Assembly: GCA_963844315.1 (NCBI GenBank)
Contig: CAWJOC010000025.1
Location: 1 to 64,000, forward strand
Reading direction: 5' to 3'
From: CAWAVN01 sp963844315
GTDB lineage: Bacteria; Planctomycetota; Planctomycetia; Planctomycetales; Planctomycetaceae
DNA length: 64,000 nucleotides
The stretch's first letter is position 1. Every line of letters begins with the position of its first letter. The position numbers were made by a program, and so were the translations under genes. The notes under the pieces were generated by a model. It did no database searches and was not told where the DNA came from. It saw only the letters and a list, made by a program, of their open reading frames with translations. Of this stretch, positions 50,297-60,869 are shown in pieces.

Positions 50297-53200
50297 TCAT
50301 TTGTTCCCGCTGGTTTCTTCCGTGGGGGAACCAGGATGCGATGGACTGAATTCGGCGAGAATCTTCGCGGCGAGTTTCTGAACGCGGTCCGCCTCATTCT
50401 CGTCATTGGCGATTGTCGTCAGAAGAGGAACGGCTCTGTCCTTGAAAGCCACATAGACCGCATAAGGCATGGACTTGTCAATAAAATCCAGCGCCTCCTT
50501 GCGGCTGACCTGACGGGACTTGCTTTCGAGCCAATCCAAAAGTTTTGGCATGGCATCGCGGGGAAATTGGAGGAATAAATCCTTGATCGCCCAGCCTCGC
50601 TTGATTTTTTTCGCTTGTACATACGATTTGAGCAAAGCGTCCATCTCCGTGAATGCCAAAGGGCCAAGCTCTCGCAACCGGTCTTCCGCCTCTGGGAGTT
50701 CCGACACGGGACTGCTCACCAACTGGTCAAGGATGGCAAGCACGTCGGGCTTTGGGATTTCCAACGTGGCCGTCGGCACCGCAAGTTGAGGCTCCGCTTG
50801 TCCGACGGAAAACACCTCGGCCAATGGGGGGTTCTCGGCGGCCGGCGTCTTAATAACCGGGCATTCCGACAAGGGAGGATCCTCCGGCGGAAGCGGTTCG
50901 GGTGACACTTGGCGACCATGGGAGAAACCAGGCTCCGAATCCTTGGGGACGGGTTTTTTCCGCCGGGGGGGGTTCCACAGAGAGAGCCAAGGCGTGTCTC
51001 CGGGCATCCCTTGTCGCATCCGAAGTTTACGCTCCTGTTTATCCAACCGCTCGGCGGCTTCGGCGGAATCTTTGAAGAGTTTTTCCCAGACTTCATCGCC
51101 AATGTGCTCGCCAAGTTGCCGATAGCATTCGAACTTTCGATCATCGAAGAATTGGTCGTAGGTGGGATCGTGAGGGAACTCGGTCTCGTGCCGGCGGAAG
51201 TGCACAAGGTCCGCCGGCTCGTCATCGTTGAACGTGGGTTTCACGTAAATCAGATAGCCAATGGGATTCTTGCCCAGGCCCGCATCATCGGAATACCTGT
51301 CCTGGGGATAACGGATTTCCGCCACAATGAAATGCACCTTGGCCAGGCCGGTGTTTTTGTCGGGCATCAACCCTTCCAAAAACAACCGCGTGGCTTTGGT
51401 TTCCGAGGTGCGGCAATGCGGAGCGAGATCGTCTTCGCTGCCGTCGGAGGCGGAAAATTCGTCCGGGAGCGGCGTCAAATCGGAATACGGGCTGCACACG
51501 ATCTGACGCCCGAATTCCACCCGCTGGGACCGGATGAGTTTCAGCAGGTCCGCAAATTGATAGGCATTGTCCGCGCTGGCATCGACGGCGACGATCACGC
51601 GGCAACGCCGGTGCAGCAAGGTTTCAATGCCCGTGTTGTCCCTAAGCCCCCCATCGGTCACAAAACAGAAATCCCGCCGCGAGGGTTCCCATAAGGCCGC
51701 GCTGGAAAGCACTGAAAGCGGGGCGGGTTCAAATCGCCCGTCGCGGCGTTTCCGGGGATTGGGAACCCACTGCCCCAACCGGAAGTTCGCCATGAGGAGC
51801 AACACGCGAATCAAGGGGTTATTGGAAACGATGGGACTCACCGCCGCGCCGGAAATAGCCATCGCGTTCGCCAGGTCGGATTCGCCCTCGTATTCCGTCG
51901 TGGATTTGAAGCCCGTCAAATACGATCCGCAAAATAGCGGCGAGAAGATGAAAAGCTGGGTAGGACTGGGGTCGCTTTCATCCACGCGTCCGAACAGGTG
52001 CAAGGTCGAATTGATAATGTGGTAGGGACCGCCGCGCGAGACCGTGTTCAATTCTTCCATGGGAATCCGCGTGCCTTTGCGTCCCACGGGATTGATCCAG
52101 ACCTCGCTCAAATGCCGCCGGTAGTAACTGTGGATCGAAATCCGGTTTAACGGCAACAGCAATCCCAACAGCAGAAAGCACCGCCAAACACCAAGGCGAG
52201 CGTCAACCGGTATTCCTGGTCCTTCGCCAACACGACGTAAGAAAAGATCGTGTTGGACGGACGGATCAGCTATCATAATGGGATTGGAGCAATTTCCAAT
52301 TTTCCAGCCGCACGTCGAAAAGCTCTGTTCAAGGATGCTCAGTTCTGTTGCGCGAGTTGCTTTAACTCCGCGTCGGCATCCACATGATCCCGATGGCTCC
52401 GGCACCAAATCACCGCCTCGCGCAAGGTGGGAACCGTGTTTTCGTATCCTTCCGGCTTCAATTCTTTGGGAAAACTCTTCAGTTCCTCCTTCGTCTCTTT
52501 GCGAATCTCCTTGAGCTTGTCGAGGGCCTTCTGCTGTATGGTGTCATGGGAAACGACGGGGTTGCTTGAGGAAAACTCGACGCAGTGCTCCGAAAAATCG
52601 GGATTGGAAAGGCACTCTTTGTTAAGGGCGTCGATGATCTGCTGCCTCCACCGCAAATTGTCGCTTCGCTGTTGGACGCGGCCGGAATACGTGAGCGGAT
52701 CCCAAAGGATGGAGGGATCAAAGGACTGCGAGCGGTTATCGGATTGCTCCGACGCCTCGATGGACTTGTCAAGAATGAATCCCTGTTCGCCAGAGGCGAT
52801 TGTGGGAGGCTGGACTTGGGATGCGACAATCCAAAGTTGTTCGCTGACGGGTTTGTTCCCGGAGACGAGGGAGGCGGGTCGGTTCACAAGCCCGAGAGAA
52901 CTCCAGAGCGATTGGAGTTGTTGATGCGTCCAGCCGTTGGTTCCTGCGTCGGGTTTCGCCGGTTGGAATTCCGATTGGACCTTCGCCCAGAATTTGGGCC
53001 AGTCGGTGATGGACATGCGGGACGAAGACGTTTTTGTCTTCGCGCGATTCGTGATAGCGGGAAAGATTTTCCCGGCAAAGAAAGCCGAACACGATCAAGG
53101 GCGCACCAAACAATAAGGCCCGGCTGGCAATCGCGAAAATCCAGCGCTCCTTACGGTTTTTTGGATCGACGCCGCTGCGGATTAATTGGGCCGGACGCAA

Positions 53201-54345
53201 ATAAGGCAGCATCGCGGCCACGAGGCCCGCCACGGTCAGCCTCCAGATCCACGTCGTCAAAGTCGATCGGGTTTCGCGAACGGCCGTTTGATCGCGATCC
53301 GCCTCAATCCAAGGCAGAGAAAGATCCTGGACCGTGAGCAGCGCTGCGATGGCTAGGAAGTTCGAAACGACAAACAGGGTAAACGCCGCCAGATTGATCC
53401 GCCGCCAGCGTTCCTCTTTGATGGGATCGGGGATTGTGCATCCCGCGACATCCAACTGGTGAAGATCCACATTAAGAACAAGAAGGCCGAGGGAAACCAC
53501 GCCCTAAGCCCATCACCGCTAAACCCCAATTCAGCAAGAAAGTGTTGCACATGAATTTCATCCAGCAGGCGATAAGCCCATGCGCAGAGGGCCGCCAGCG
53601 CGACCACGCCGCTGAACGCGGTCAGGTTGATGAGCAGCATCCCCAACAAGTGCTGATTGAAAAACCTCAGCGGGTGATTGAGCGAAAGCCCAGCTCGGCG
53701 CAACCGCACGACGTTGGGATGTTGCGGGCCTTTGGCGGTCGTGAGCAGCGGCAGATCCTGGTGCCCCGCCTTTTTCGCGGCTTGATCGGAGGGTTTCCAG
53801 TTGACTTTCTCCTCTTCCATAATCGCCGAGGAAAGATAGGCTCCCGCGTAACTTCCCCCGGAGACCGTGGACAGGAAGTCGAAATGCCTGAGGACCTCGT
53901 GGGAGTACATCGACTGCAAAAAGCCCAACCCAAACGTGGCCGACCGGATGCCCCCGCCGGAAAGCGCAAGGCCCGTCCGAGGGAAGGCCGGCAGTTCCGC
54001 CGGTTCTTTGCAGGAAGTCGCGGCAGCGATATCCGGTTCGCTTGGGTGTTTCCCGTTACTTCCGTGCGATGGGGTTTCCGGGGCAGAGCCGTTCTCCGCC
54101 GGTTCTTTGGCGGGAGTCGGGGCAGCACTCGCCAGTTCGCCCGTGTGCTTTCCGTTTCCATTGGATGATGGGGTTTCCGGAGGCGAGCCACTGTTTGGCG
54201 TCTCGGGCGCGGGGATTTCCTTCGCATCCTGACAGCAAGGCAACGGATCTGTTCTCAAGCGATGGGCGCGGAACCGGCACTCCCGCAACTTTCGCTCTTC
54301 CGCCAAGAACACGTCCCGAAAACTTTTTACCGCGTCTCTAGACAT
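50297..54345 (-). CDS. Giant patatin-like phospholipase with membrane segments (several frameshifts)
   Basis: A locus of about 1,345 codons. Residues 1-120 are charged then a Ser/Pro linker with two similar units of about 35 residues (each opening PETPS). The patatin core follows: TGLALSGGGIRSATFGLGFL (oxyanion hole) and Ser165 in TVSGGSYAGAYL. Hydrophobic helices come next (LLGMLLINLTAFSGVVALAA, TWIWRLTVAGLVAAMLPYL, EYRLTLALVFGGAF), then NRISIHSYYRRHLSEVWINP and the catalytic Asp in FVTDGGLRDNTGIE. The last 150 residues are HEAT-like helices (LLDWLESKSRQVSRKEALDF). Breaks near 53480, 53015, 52340 and 52165 are inferred; stops at 52339 leave a small chance of two genes. Confidence 0.75.
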
Positions 54346-54826
54346 TAGCCCGCCCTCATTCGGTTGCCGAGTGTTTAACGTCCTATCATCTCTTGTCTGT
54401 TGGAGAAACGAGTCGAGTTATAAAGACCTAAGTCCACGCAGGAGTTCAATCGTTTGTGTTGGGGATTATGACTAGATACCCGATGTTCGACATTAGGGCA
54501 CTGCCTAAGAGTGGATTTCTGCTTGAGTAAGTAATTCTACTAGGGATATAGGTAGTTATATGTAGTTCCCTATCCTTAGGGAGGACTCATTGTACTAGAA
54601 TGCAAGACTATTTCACTAATTTTTAGGATAAACCCCGGAAATTTATTGGAAATCTGACAAACTCGTTGGTATTCCTTCACATAGGAACCCCCTAACAGAA
54701 CTCTTGGCGAGCGGGGGGCGTCAACCCCCTGATGGCTACAAATCTACGACTGTTGGAACGTTTCACGAATCAGGGGGCTGACGCCCCCCGCTCGCCGGTT
54801 TTGACCCCACGAGAAAGTACACCCGC
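54346..54826. promoter_or_regulatory. AT-rich divergent intergenic region between patatin and caspase genes
   Basis: A 481-nt stretch that is clearly richer in A and T than its surroundings. It contains a small imperfect hairpin around 54540-54585 (AGGGATATAGG..CCCTATCCT) and repeat D at its right end. It must hold the promoters of both divergent transcription units, so shared control is possible. A GAGAAAG ribosome site precedes the caspase ATG. No open frame with credible features was found; a small RNA cannot be excluded. Confidence 0.6.
54706..54796. repeat. Nested inverted repeat D
   Basis: Arms 54706-54732 and 54770-54796 are complementary with one mismatch over 27 nt (GGCGAGCGGGGGGCGTCA type), separated by a 37-nt loop. 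Each arm carries an internal GGGGG/CCCCC pair. Only this copy is in the window. It ends 30 nt before the caspase-like start codon and could affect translation of that gene. Confidence 0.88.
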
Positions 54827-55849
54827 ATGGCCGATAAAGCATTTTTGAACGGCATCAACAACTATCAAACCATCAGCGACCTGCGCGGCTGCGTGAATGA
54901 TGTCGAGGAACTGGCCTCGCTATTAGTCAAGCAATGCGGATTCGATCAGAAGAACATCCGCAGGCGCACCGATGACGGTGTCACCAAAGATCAAATCCAA
55001 CGCGGCTGGAAATGGCTGTTGCAAGGAGCCAAGCCGGGCGACCGTTTGGTGTTTCATTTTTCGGGACACGGCTCTTACACCGTCGATGAGGACGATGAGG
55101 AGGATGGAGACCGCCGGGACGAACTGCTTTGCCTCTACGACATGGATTGGTCCGATCCGGGCAGCTATTTGCTGGATGATGAATTGGGGAAATTGACCCA
55201 ACAGATTCCCAAAGGCGTGCTCTTGACGGTGCTCTTGGATTGCTGTCATTCGGGCACGGGGACCAGGTTGCTGGTTTCTCCGCCCTTCGCGCACTCCTTG
55301 GGGGTTTCCGAAGAGAAAACGCCTTTGGTCATCAGAAGCGACACCGCCGCCCGCGCGGGAACCGGCGAGGAAGGTGTTCGCGCGGCAGACAGCGGCCCAG
55401 CCGAGCGCCGCGAGGTGTTGGCAAGGTTCGCCCCTCCGCCTTTGGAGATTCAAAAGCGCGCCGGTTATGCCGCGAGCCGGAGCACGTTTTTCTCTCGCGC
55501 CGTCCGGGGGGAAGAGGGGCGCGTGGACATGAATCACGTGCTCTTCGCGGGCTGCCGGGACGATCAGACCAGCGCGGACGCTTTCATCTCCGGGACCTAC
55601 CGGGGCGCGTTCACTCACGGGTTTTGCGAGCAGGTGAAAGCGCACGGAAAAGATGTGGAGCATCAGACCCTCATCAAAAACCTGCAAGCCTGGATGCAGA
55701 AGAATTCCTTCTCGCAAGTGCCGCAACTGGAGCCGGATTCCGCCAAAGGCCCGGTGTTCAAATTTGGCCTCTCCGTAAAGCCGTCGCCCAGTCCGAGCGA
55801 TTCCGCGCCGGTTCCGGTGGCTCCGAGCCGAACAAAGATGAGCTTTTAG
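54827..55849 (+). CDS. Caspase-like cysteine protease (peptidase C14, metacaspase type)
   Basis: A 340-residue protein with no signal peptide. Standard caspase-fold blocks: ALNGIN-type start AFLNGINNYQTISDLRGCVN, DVEELASLLVKQCGF, the catalytic His81 in RLVFHFSGHGSYTVDEDDE, and Cys140 in LLTVLLDCCHSGTGTRLL, the D-x-C-x-S-G active site. A linker of about 70 residues precedes HVLFAGCRDDQTSADAFISG and GAFTHGFCEQVKAHGK, the p10-like part. The tail (KPSPSPSDSAPVPVAPSRT) is Pro/Ser-rich. The next gene's open frame overlaps this tail, so a fused caspase-hydrolase broken by a frameshift near 55850 is possible. Substrates of such proteases are usually cleaved after Arg or Lys. Confidence 0.9.
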   Translation: MADKAFLNGINNYQTISDLRGCVNDVEELASLLVKQCGFDQKNIRRRTDDGVTKDQIQRGWKWLLQGAKPGDRLVFHFSGHGSYTVDEDDEEDGDRRDELLCLYDMDWSDPGSYLLDDELGKLTQQIPKGVLLTVLLDCCHSGTGTRLLVSPPFAHSLGVSEEKTPLVIRSDTAARAGTGEEGVRAADSGPAERREVLARFAPPPLEIQKRAGYAASRSTFFSRAVRGEEGRVDMNHVLFAGCRDDQTSADAFISGTYRGAFTHGFCEQVKAHGKDVEHQTLIKNLQAWMQKNSFSQVPQLEPDSAKGPVFKFGLSVKPSPSPSDSAPVPVAPSRTKMSF

Positions 55850-55866
55850 TCCAACTTTTGCAGAAA

Positions 55867-56812
55867 ATGCTGAATTGGTGGGAAACCCAAGGCCCGCCTC
55901 CAGACCGAGGCCCCGCCGCGACCGAGCGGGGCGGGACGAGGCATCTGGTTTACGTTCACGGCATTTGCGAGCATCAGCCAAAATACTCCGATCCTTGGTG
56001 GAAGGCATTGAAGCCGCATCTGTCTGACTCGCTCGCCAATCATCTGGAAAGCCATCGCCATGAGGTGAATTGGAGCAACATCGTCAACGACCGGGCAGTG
56101 ATGGAAGCGGCATCGCGGTCGGAAGACATGCGGGCCGCCCAAGTGGCTGCCGAAATCAAAGCCGTCTTGCAAGACCGCAGCGAACGCGCGGTGTTGGAAG
56201 CGGCTCCTCCGGCAGACCGTCACGCCGCCCCCCAATCCTTGGAACAAAGCCCCATGCCGCGGGGTTCCATTAGCGTGCCGGGGATGAATTGCGCCGACGA
56301 CTTCGCCCGCTACCTCACGCAATCGCAAGTCCGCCGGCGAATCCTGGACAGGTTTTTGGGGCTGGTCCGTCCTCAGTTGGCGGCCGGGGGCCGATTGGAC
56401 ATTGTCAGCCACAGTTGGGGAACCGTCGTGGCTTACGAAGGGCTAAGGGAATTGGATGATGACTTGCTGTCGGGGCGGGTGCTCAACCTGTTCACGGTGG
56501 GCAGCGCGCCTGTCGATCTGGCCGGTGAAACGCATGCTGGCCGAGGCGTTTCGGGATGGCCGAAAACCAAGGCACGTGGAGCGCTGGATCAACCTGGACG
56601 CCCAAAGCGACGCCGTGGGCGGACAACTAATGAACAACCCCTTTGAAGTCGATGAAGAGTTCTTGGGCCTCTATCCCGTGGGTTGCGAGCCGCAGGGCTT
56701 TTGGCGGGTCAAATGGTTCAATCCGAGCTGCGCCCATTCCTCGTACTTCCATGCGGAGAATCAGCCCGTGAACCGCGACATTTTCGCGCGGTTTCTCAAT
56801 AGCCCGACTTGA
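55867..56812 (+). CDS. Alpha/beta hydrolase (lipase/PGAP1-like), one frameshift
   Basis: About 315 residues from ATG 55867 (MLNWWETQGPPPDRG). It has RHLVYVHGICEHQPKYSDPW with the oxyanion HG (31-32), then a helical insert (EDMRAAQVAAEIKAVLQDRS), and the nucleophile elbow LDIVSHSWGTVVAYEGLREL with Ser183; the first Gly of the usual G-x-S-x-G is Ser. Near 56527 the frame changes to MLAEAFRDGRKPRHVERWIN and the end FNPSCAHSSYFHAENQPVNR gives the catalytic His. Lipid- or ester-cleaving activity is likely. No signal peptide. It sits 17 nt after the caspase stop and 42 nt before the metallopeptidase. Confidence 0.8.
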
Positions 56813-56854
56813 CTGACATCCCTTGCGATTCCCAAACCGGCCTTGAGGATTTCC

Positions 56855-59061
56855 ATGCAGCCCAAGCCCAGCCATCGTCGGCTTCAGGTGTTCTCCCTCG
56901 ATCCCGCCGCCGACGTGCAAACGGACACCGCGCTCATCAGCCGCTCCGTTCTGCAAATCCCTTGGGAAGATTTGACTCCTGCTCAGGGTTCGGTCGATCC
57001 GGTCGGACCTGGTCCCCGGGGCGAGTACTTGGAAGTGATCGACGTCGATCCCTCCAGCGAGGGCTTCTATGAGCCGGTGAATCTGGATGACCCTTCCTTA
57101 CTGGCCACGGATGGTTTGGCCCCCTCCACGGGCAATCCGCAATTTCACCAGCAGATGGTGTATGCGGTGGGCATGAAGACCATCACGCTCTTTGAGCAGG
57201 TCTTGGGACGCAAAGTGCTCTGGGCCGAGCGAAAGCGGGATCAAAATGGGGATTACATCCAGGACCAGAAACAGCGTTTCGTGCGCAGGCTCCGCATCTA
57301 TCCCCACGCGCTAAGGGAGCAAAACGCCTACTATTCGCCCACCAAGAAAGCACTCTTATTCGGCTACTTCAACTCGCCGACGACCGACCCCCGCGATGAG
57401 CTTCCGGGCGGCATGGTCTTTACCTGCTTGTCGCACGACATCATCGTGCACGAAATGACGCATGCGATTCTGGACGGCATCCATCGCCGCTTGTTGGATG
57501 TCTCAAACCTCGACATGCTGGCCTTTCACGAAGCCTTTGCCGACATTGTCGCCATCTTTCAGCACTTCACGCTGCCCGGACTCTTATTCAATCAAATCCA
57601 AAAGACGCGCGGGCAATTGGGGAATAACAGTTATCTGACGAAGCTCGCCGTGCAATTCGCCCGCTCGACGAATCGCGGCTCGGCGCTTCGGAATGCCTTG
57701 GGCGACTTCGATGAGGCTGGCCAACGGCTGCCTCCCGATCCCACGCGCCTATGCCCGCACGCTGGAACCGCACGCGCGGGGCGATACTGGTGGCTGCGGT
57801 CTTCGATGCCTTCCTGACGATGTACGAAGACCGCGCGCAGGATCTCAGGCGGATCGCGACGGCAGGCACGGGCATCATTCCTCAAGGGGCGATTCATCCC
57901 GACCTGGCCCAACGGTTCGCGGAAGAGGCCACCAAGGCCGCCCAAAGGGTTCTGACCATCTGCATTCGGGCGGTGGATTATTTGCCGCCGGTGGACATTA
58001 CTTTTGGGGATTATCTCCGGGCGCTCATCACCGCCGATGCCGACCAGAAACCCGACGATCCCAGGCGGCATCGGCTGGCATTCATCCAGGCGTTTCGCGA
58101 CCGGGGGATTTATCCCCTCGACGTGCGGACTTTGGCCGAAGACACTCTGAAATGGAACCGCGTGGACCCCGACTCCGAAGAGTGGGAGTTGATTCACCAT
58201 TACATGCCCCCTCCGAATCTGCTGCGCACGATGGCCTATGGCAACTGGAATCCGAAGGTCTTCAACGACGAGGTGTTCTTGAAATCCGACGGCGAAAAGC
58301 TGAGGGAAAGCACGGAGAAGCTGTTATGCCAGACGTGGAGCCAATTGGAACACCCCAGCCAATTCTCGCAATCCTGGTACAACGAGGTGACGGACGAGCG
58401 GCAGAACCGCTTTCTGCTCGAAAAATCCTTCGCCAAAATCCTGCACCACTGGATCACGGAGAAAGCCAAGGAAGGCTATCAGGACATCCTCAAACAAGTC
58501 CCCGACGAATTGGAGGACCGCTGCGGGAAGGTGGGGAAATTCTTGGGAATCAAATTCGAAGACCTGGTGCCGGACGCGATGTGGCGCAAAGGCCAGGCCC
58601 TACTCGGAAAATCGTCAAGTCAGCGCCCGAAGCCACAACGGTTGGAAGTCCATGCGATTCGCCCCACGATCCGATTGCGTCCCGATGGACATTCCAAAGT
58701 GGAATTGCTCATCATTCTCACCCAAAAGCAGATTGTCCCCGTGACCGATGAAAGGGGACAGGAAATCCTGGACCGCAATCAGGAACCATTGACGTTCAAA
58801 TACCGGGGCGGCTGCACGCTGATTATCGATCCGGATTTGGGATTCGTGGAGTATGCCATCTCCAAAAACCTGTGCAGCGAAGCCCGGCAGGAGCGGCAAA
58901 ACGCCTTTTTGCGGGAACAAGTGACACAGCACGGGGAAGCCGCCATCACCGCGTTTCAGCTCACCGATTCTGTCAGGCAGCAAATCCGCAAAGAACTCCG
59001 TCCGCTCCACGAGCCTCTGCACGCCGCTCATCGCCATGCCGGACCGGAAGGGGGATATTGA
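56855..59061 (+). CDS. Intracellular gluzincin-type metallopeptidase (one frameshift)
   Basis: About 735 residues. ATG 56855 follows GAGG. The N-terminal domain (LQVFSLDPAADVQTDTALIS) has no signal. Then a thermolysin-like catalytic section: QQMVYAVGMKTITLFEQVLG, REQNAYYSPTKKALLFGYFN, HEMTH at 199-203 (DIIVHEMTHAILDGIHRR) and the third ligand Glu226 in LDMLAFHEAFADIVAIFQHF. Near 57740 the frame changes; the long C-terminal part (RGAILVAAVFDAFLTMYEDR, LAFIQAFRDRGIYPLDVRTL, KTIRLRPDGHSKVELLIILT-like end) is unfamiliar. Secreted M4 peptidases carry a signal and propeptide; both are missing here, so it probably acts inside the cell. Function unknown. Confidence 0.8.
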
Positions 59062-59062
59062 A

Positions 59063-60854
59063 ATGGCCAAGAAAAAAACCGGCAAGAAAACTGCGGTCAA
59101 GAAGGCCGCCGTCAAGAAGACGAAAAAGACCTCCGCGAAGAAGCCGCCCGGAAAGAAAGATCCGCAGAAACTGGATCCCAAACCCGGACAGGTTATCATC
59201 CGAGTCTATCGCCAAGGATTGGGCGATTGTTATTTGCTGGCCTTCGGCGGGGACACGATCCGCTTTGTGCTGATTGACTGCGGCATCCACATGCGGCAGA
59301 CCGACGGCAACCTCCGGCTGATGCAAGTCATGAAAAACCTGACTGAAGTCACGAGCAATTCCAAGTCGCCGGATGGCCACTTGGACGTGGTGGTCGCCAC
59401 GCATGAGCATGCCGACCATCTTTCCGGTTTCGTGCAGAAGAACAGTCCGTTTCTGAACGAGGACCTCGAGATTGATACGGTCTGGCTCGCCTGGACCGAA
59501 GACCGACAGGATGCGACAGCCAACGATTTGCGGAAGAAACACGCGATCTCACGGGACATTCTCAAGAAGGCGATCAAGCAAGCCCAAGACAAGGCGAACA
59601 AAGATCCTGCACTGAAATTGCTTGAAATTCTTGCGGAAAGAGCCAAAGACCAGGTCAGCTTTGAGCAAATCCCGGCGAACGATGTGGATCCGAATCTCCG
59701 TAAAGTCGTCCACGCCCTGATGGAGAGCCAGCCCGACAAAGCGGCCATCCTCGACCCAATGCTCAAGCAACGCCAACACGCCCCCCAAGCGATGCTGGGA
59801 GCCGCGAGCGACAAGAAGCAGCCTCAGCCCACCTCGAACGAACTGGCTTTGGGTTTGCTAATGATGAAAGGCGAGCCGAAGTTCTTTCGGCCCGGCGACG
59901 TGGCGGAGATCCCAGGCGTTGACGAAGTCCGGGCTTATGTTCTCGGTCCCCCCCGCAAGGATTTGGAACTGCTGAAAAAAGACAAGCCCTCGAAAATCCG
60001 CGGATCGAACCACGAATACAAGGAAACCTATCTGAGCGGGCTGCAAAGCGGGCAAGCCTTTGCTTTGAGTCCCGCCCTGCACCCCGAGGGTTCGGCGTCT
60101 TTCAAAGATCTGCAATACCCCTTCGCCAAAAAATTCTTTCAGGAGCTGAATGCCCTAAAGAACCACTCCGAGCTAGGACATTATCAAAATTCGAACGACC
60201 CGTGGCGGCGGATTGATGGGGACTGGCTGAACACCACCGAAGAGTTGGCGCTTCACCTCGACAGCGACACCAACAACACCAGCCTGGTGCTGGCCTTCGA
60301 ATTGGGAAAACCCGGCGAAGGTCCCGTGCTGCTCTTTCCGGGCGATGCCCAGGTCGGCAACTGGCTTTCCTGGCGGGACCAGGAATATCAGTTTGACGGC
60401 AAGACCTCCACCGCCGATGATTTGATGGCGCGGACGTTGTTCTACAAAGTCGGGCATCATGGAAGCCATAACGCCACCGTCAAACGCGATCCCCGCAAAC
60501 CATCGCCGACCAATGACTTGGGCGAGCCGTTCGGGCTGGAATTGATGAAGAACATCATCGCGGCCATTCCCGTGGACCGGGACGCGGCGGACAAAAACAT
60601 GCCCACTCCCTGGGCCATGCCGCACCTTCCGCTCTATGAACGGCTTCGGGAAAAAGCCCATCGCCGCGTGCTGCGCGGATGAGAAACTCGACCCGCTCAA
60701 AGAGGGCTTGGTTCCAAAAGCTGTCGTGCCGCAAGAACTCGGATGGACGGACGTGCCGGGACTGACCGGCGTGGAATGGCGGCGAAGCGCGGAAACATTT
60801 CAACAAGGAACCTCCGGTCCCTTGTTCTACGATGTGCGGATCAAATTCGCGTAG
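59063..60854 (+). CDS. MBL-fold hydrolase with histone-like Lys/Ala tail (C-terminal frameshift)
   Basis: About 597 residues; ATG 59063 lies one base after the previous stop. Residues 1-40 are a Lys/Ala-rich tail (KKTGKKTAVKKAAVKKTKKT) like histone H1 or Hc1 tails, suggesting nucleic-acid or membrane binding. The MBL fold starts VIIRVYRQGLGDCYLLAFGG, with metal motif THEHADH at 113-119, then a long helical insert (about 150-300), NTSLVLAFELGKPGEGPVLL, FPGDAQVGNWLSW and YKVGHHGSHNATVKRDP, as in ComEC/Rec2-type MBL domains. Near 60675 the frame changes and the end is GVEWRRSAETFQQGTSGPLF. Last gene of the rightward cluster. Confidence 0.85.
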
Positions 60855-60869
60855 TGGGGCACTTTGAGG

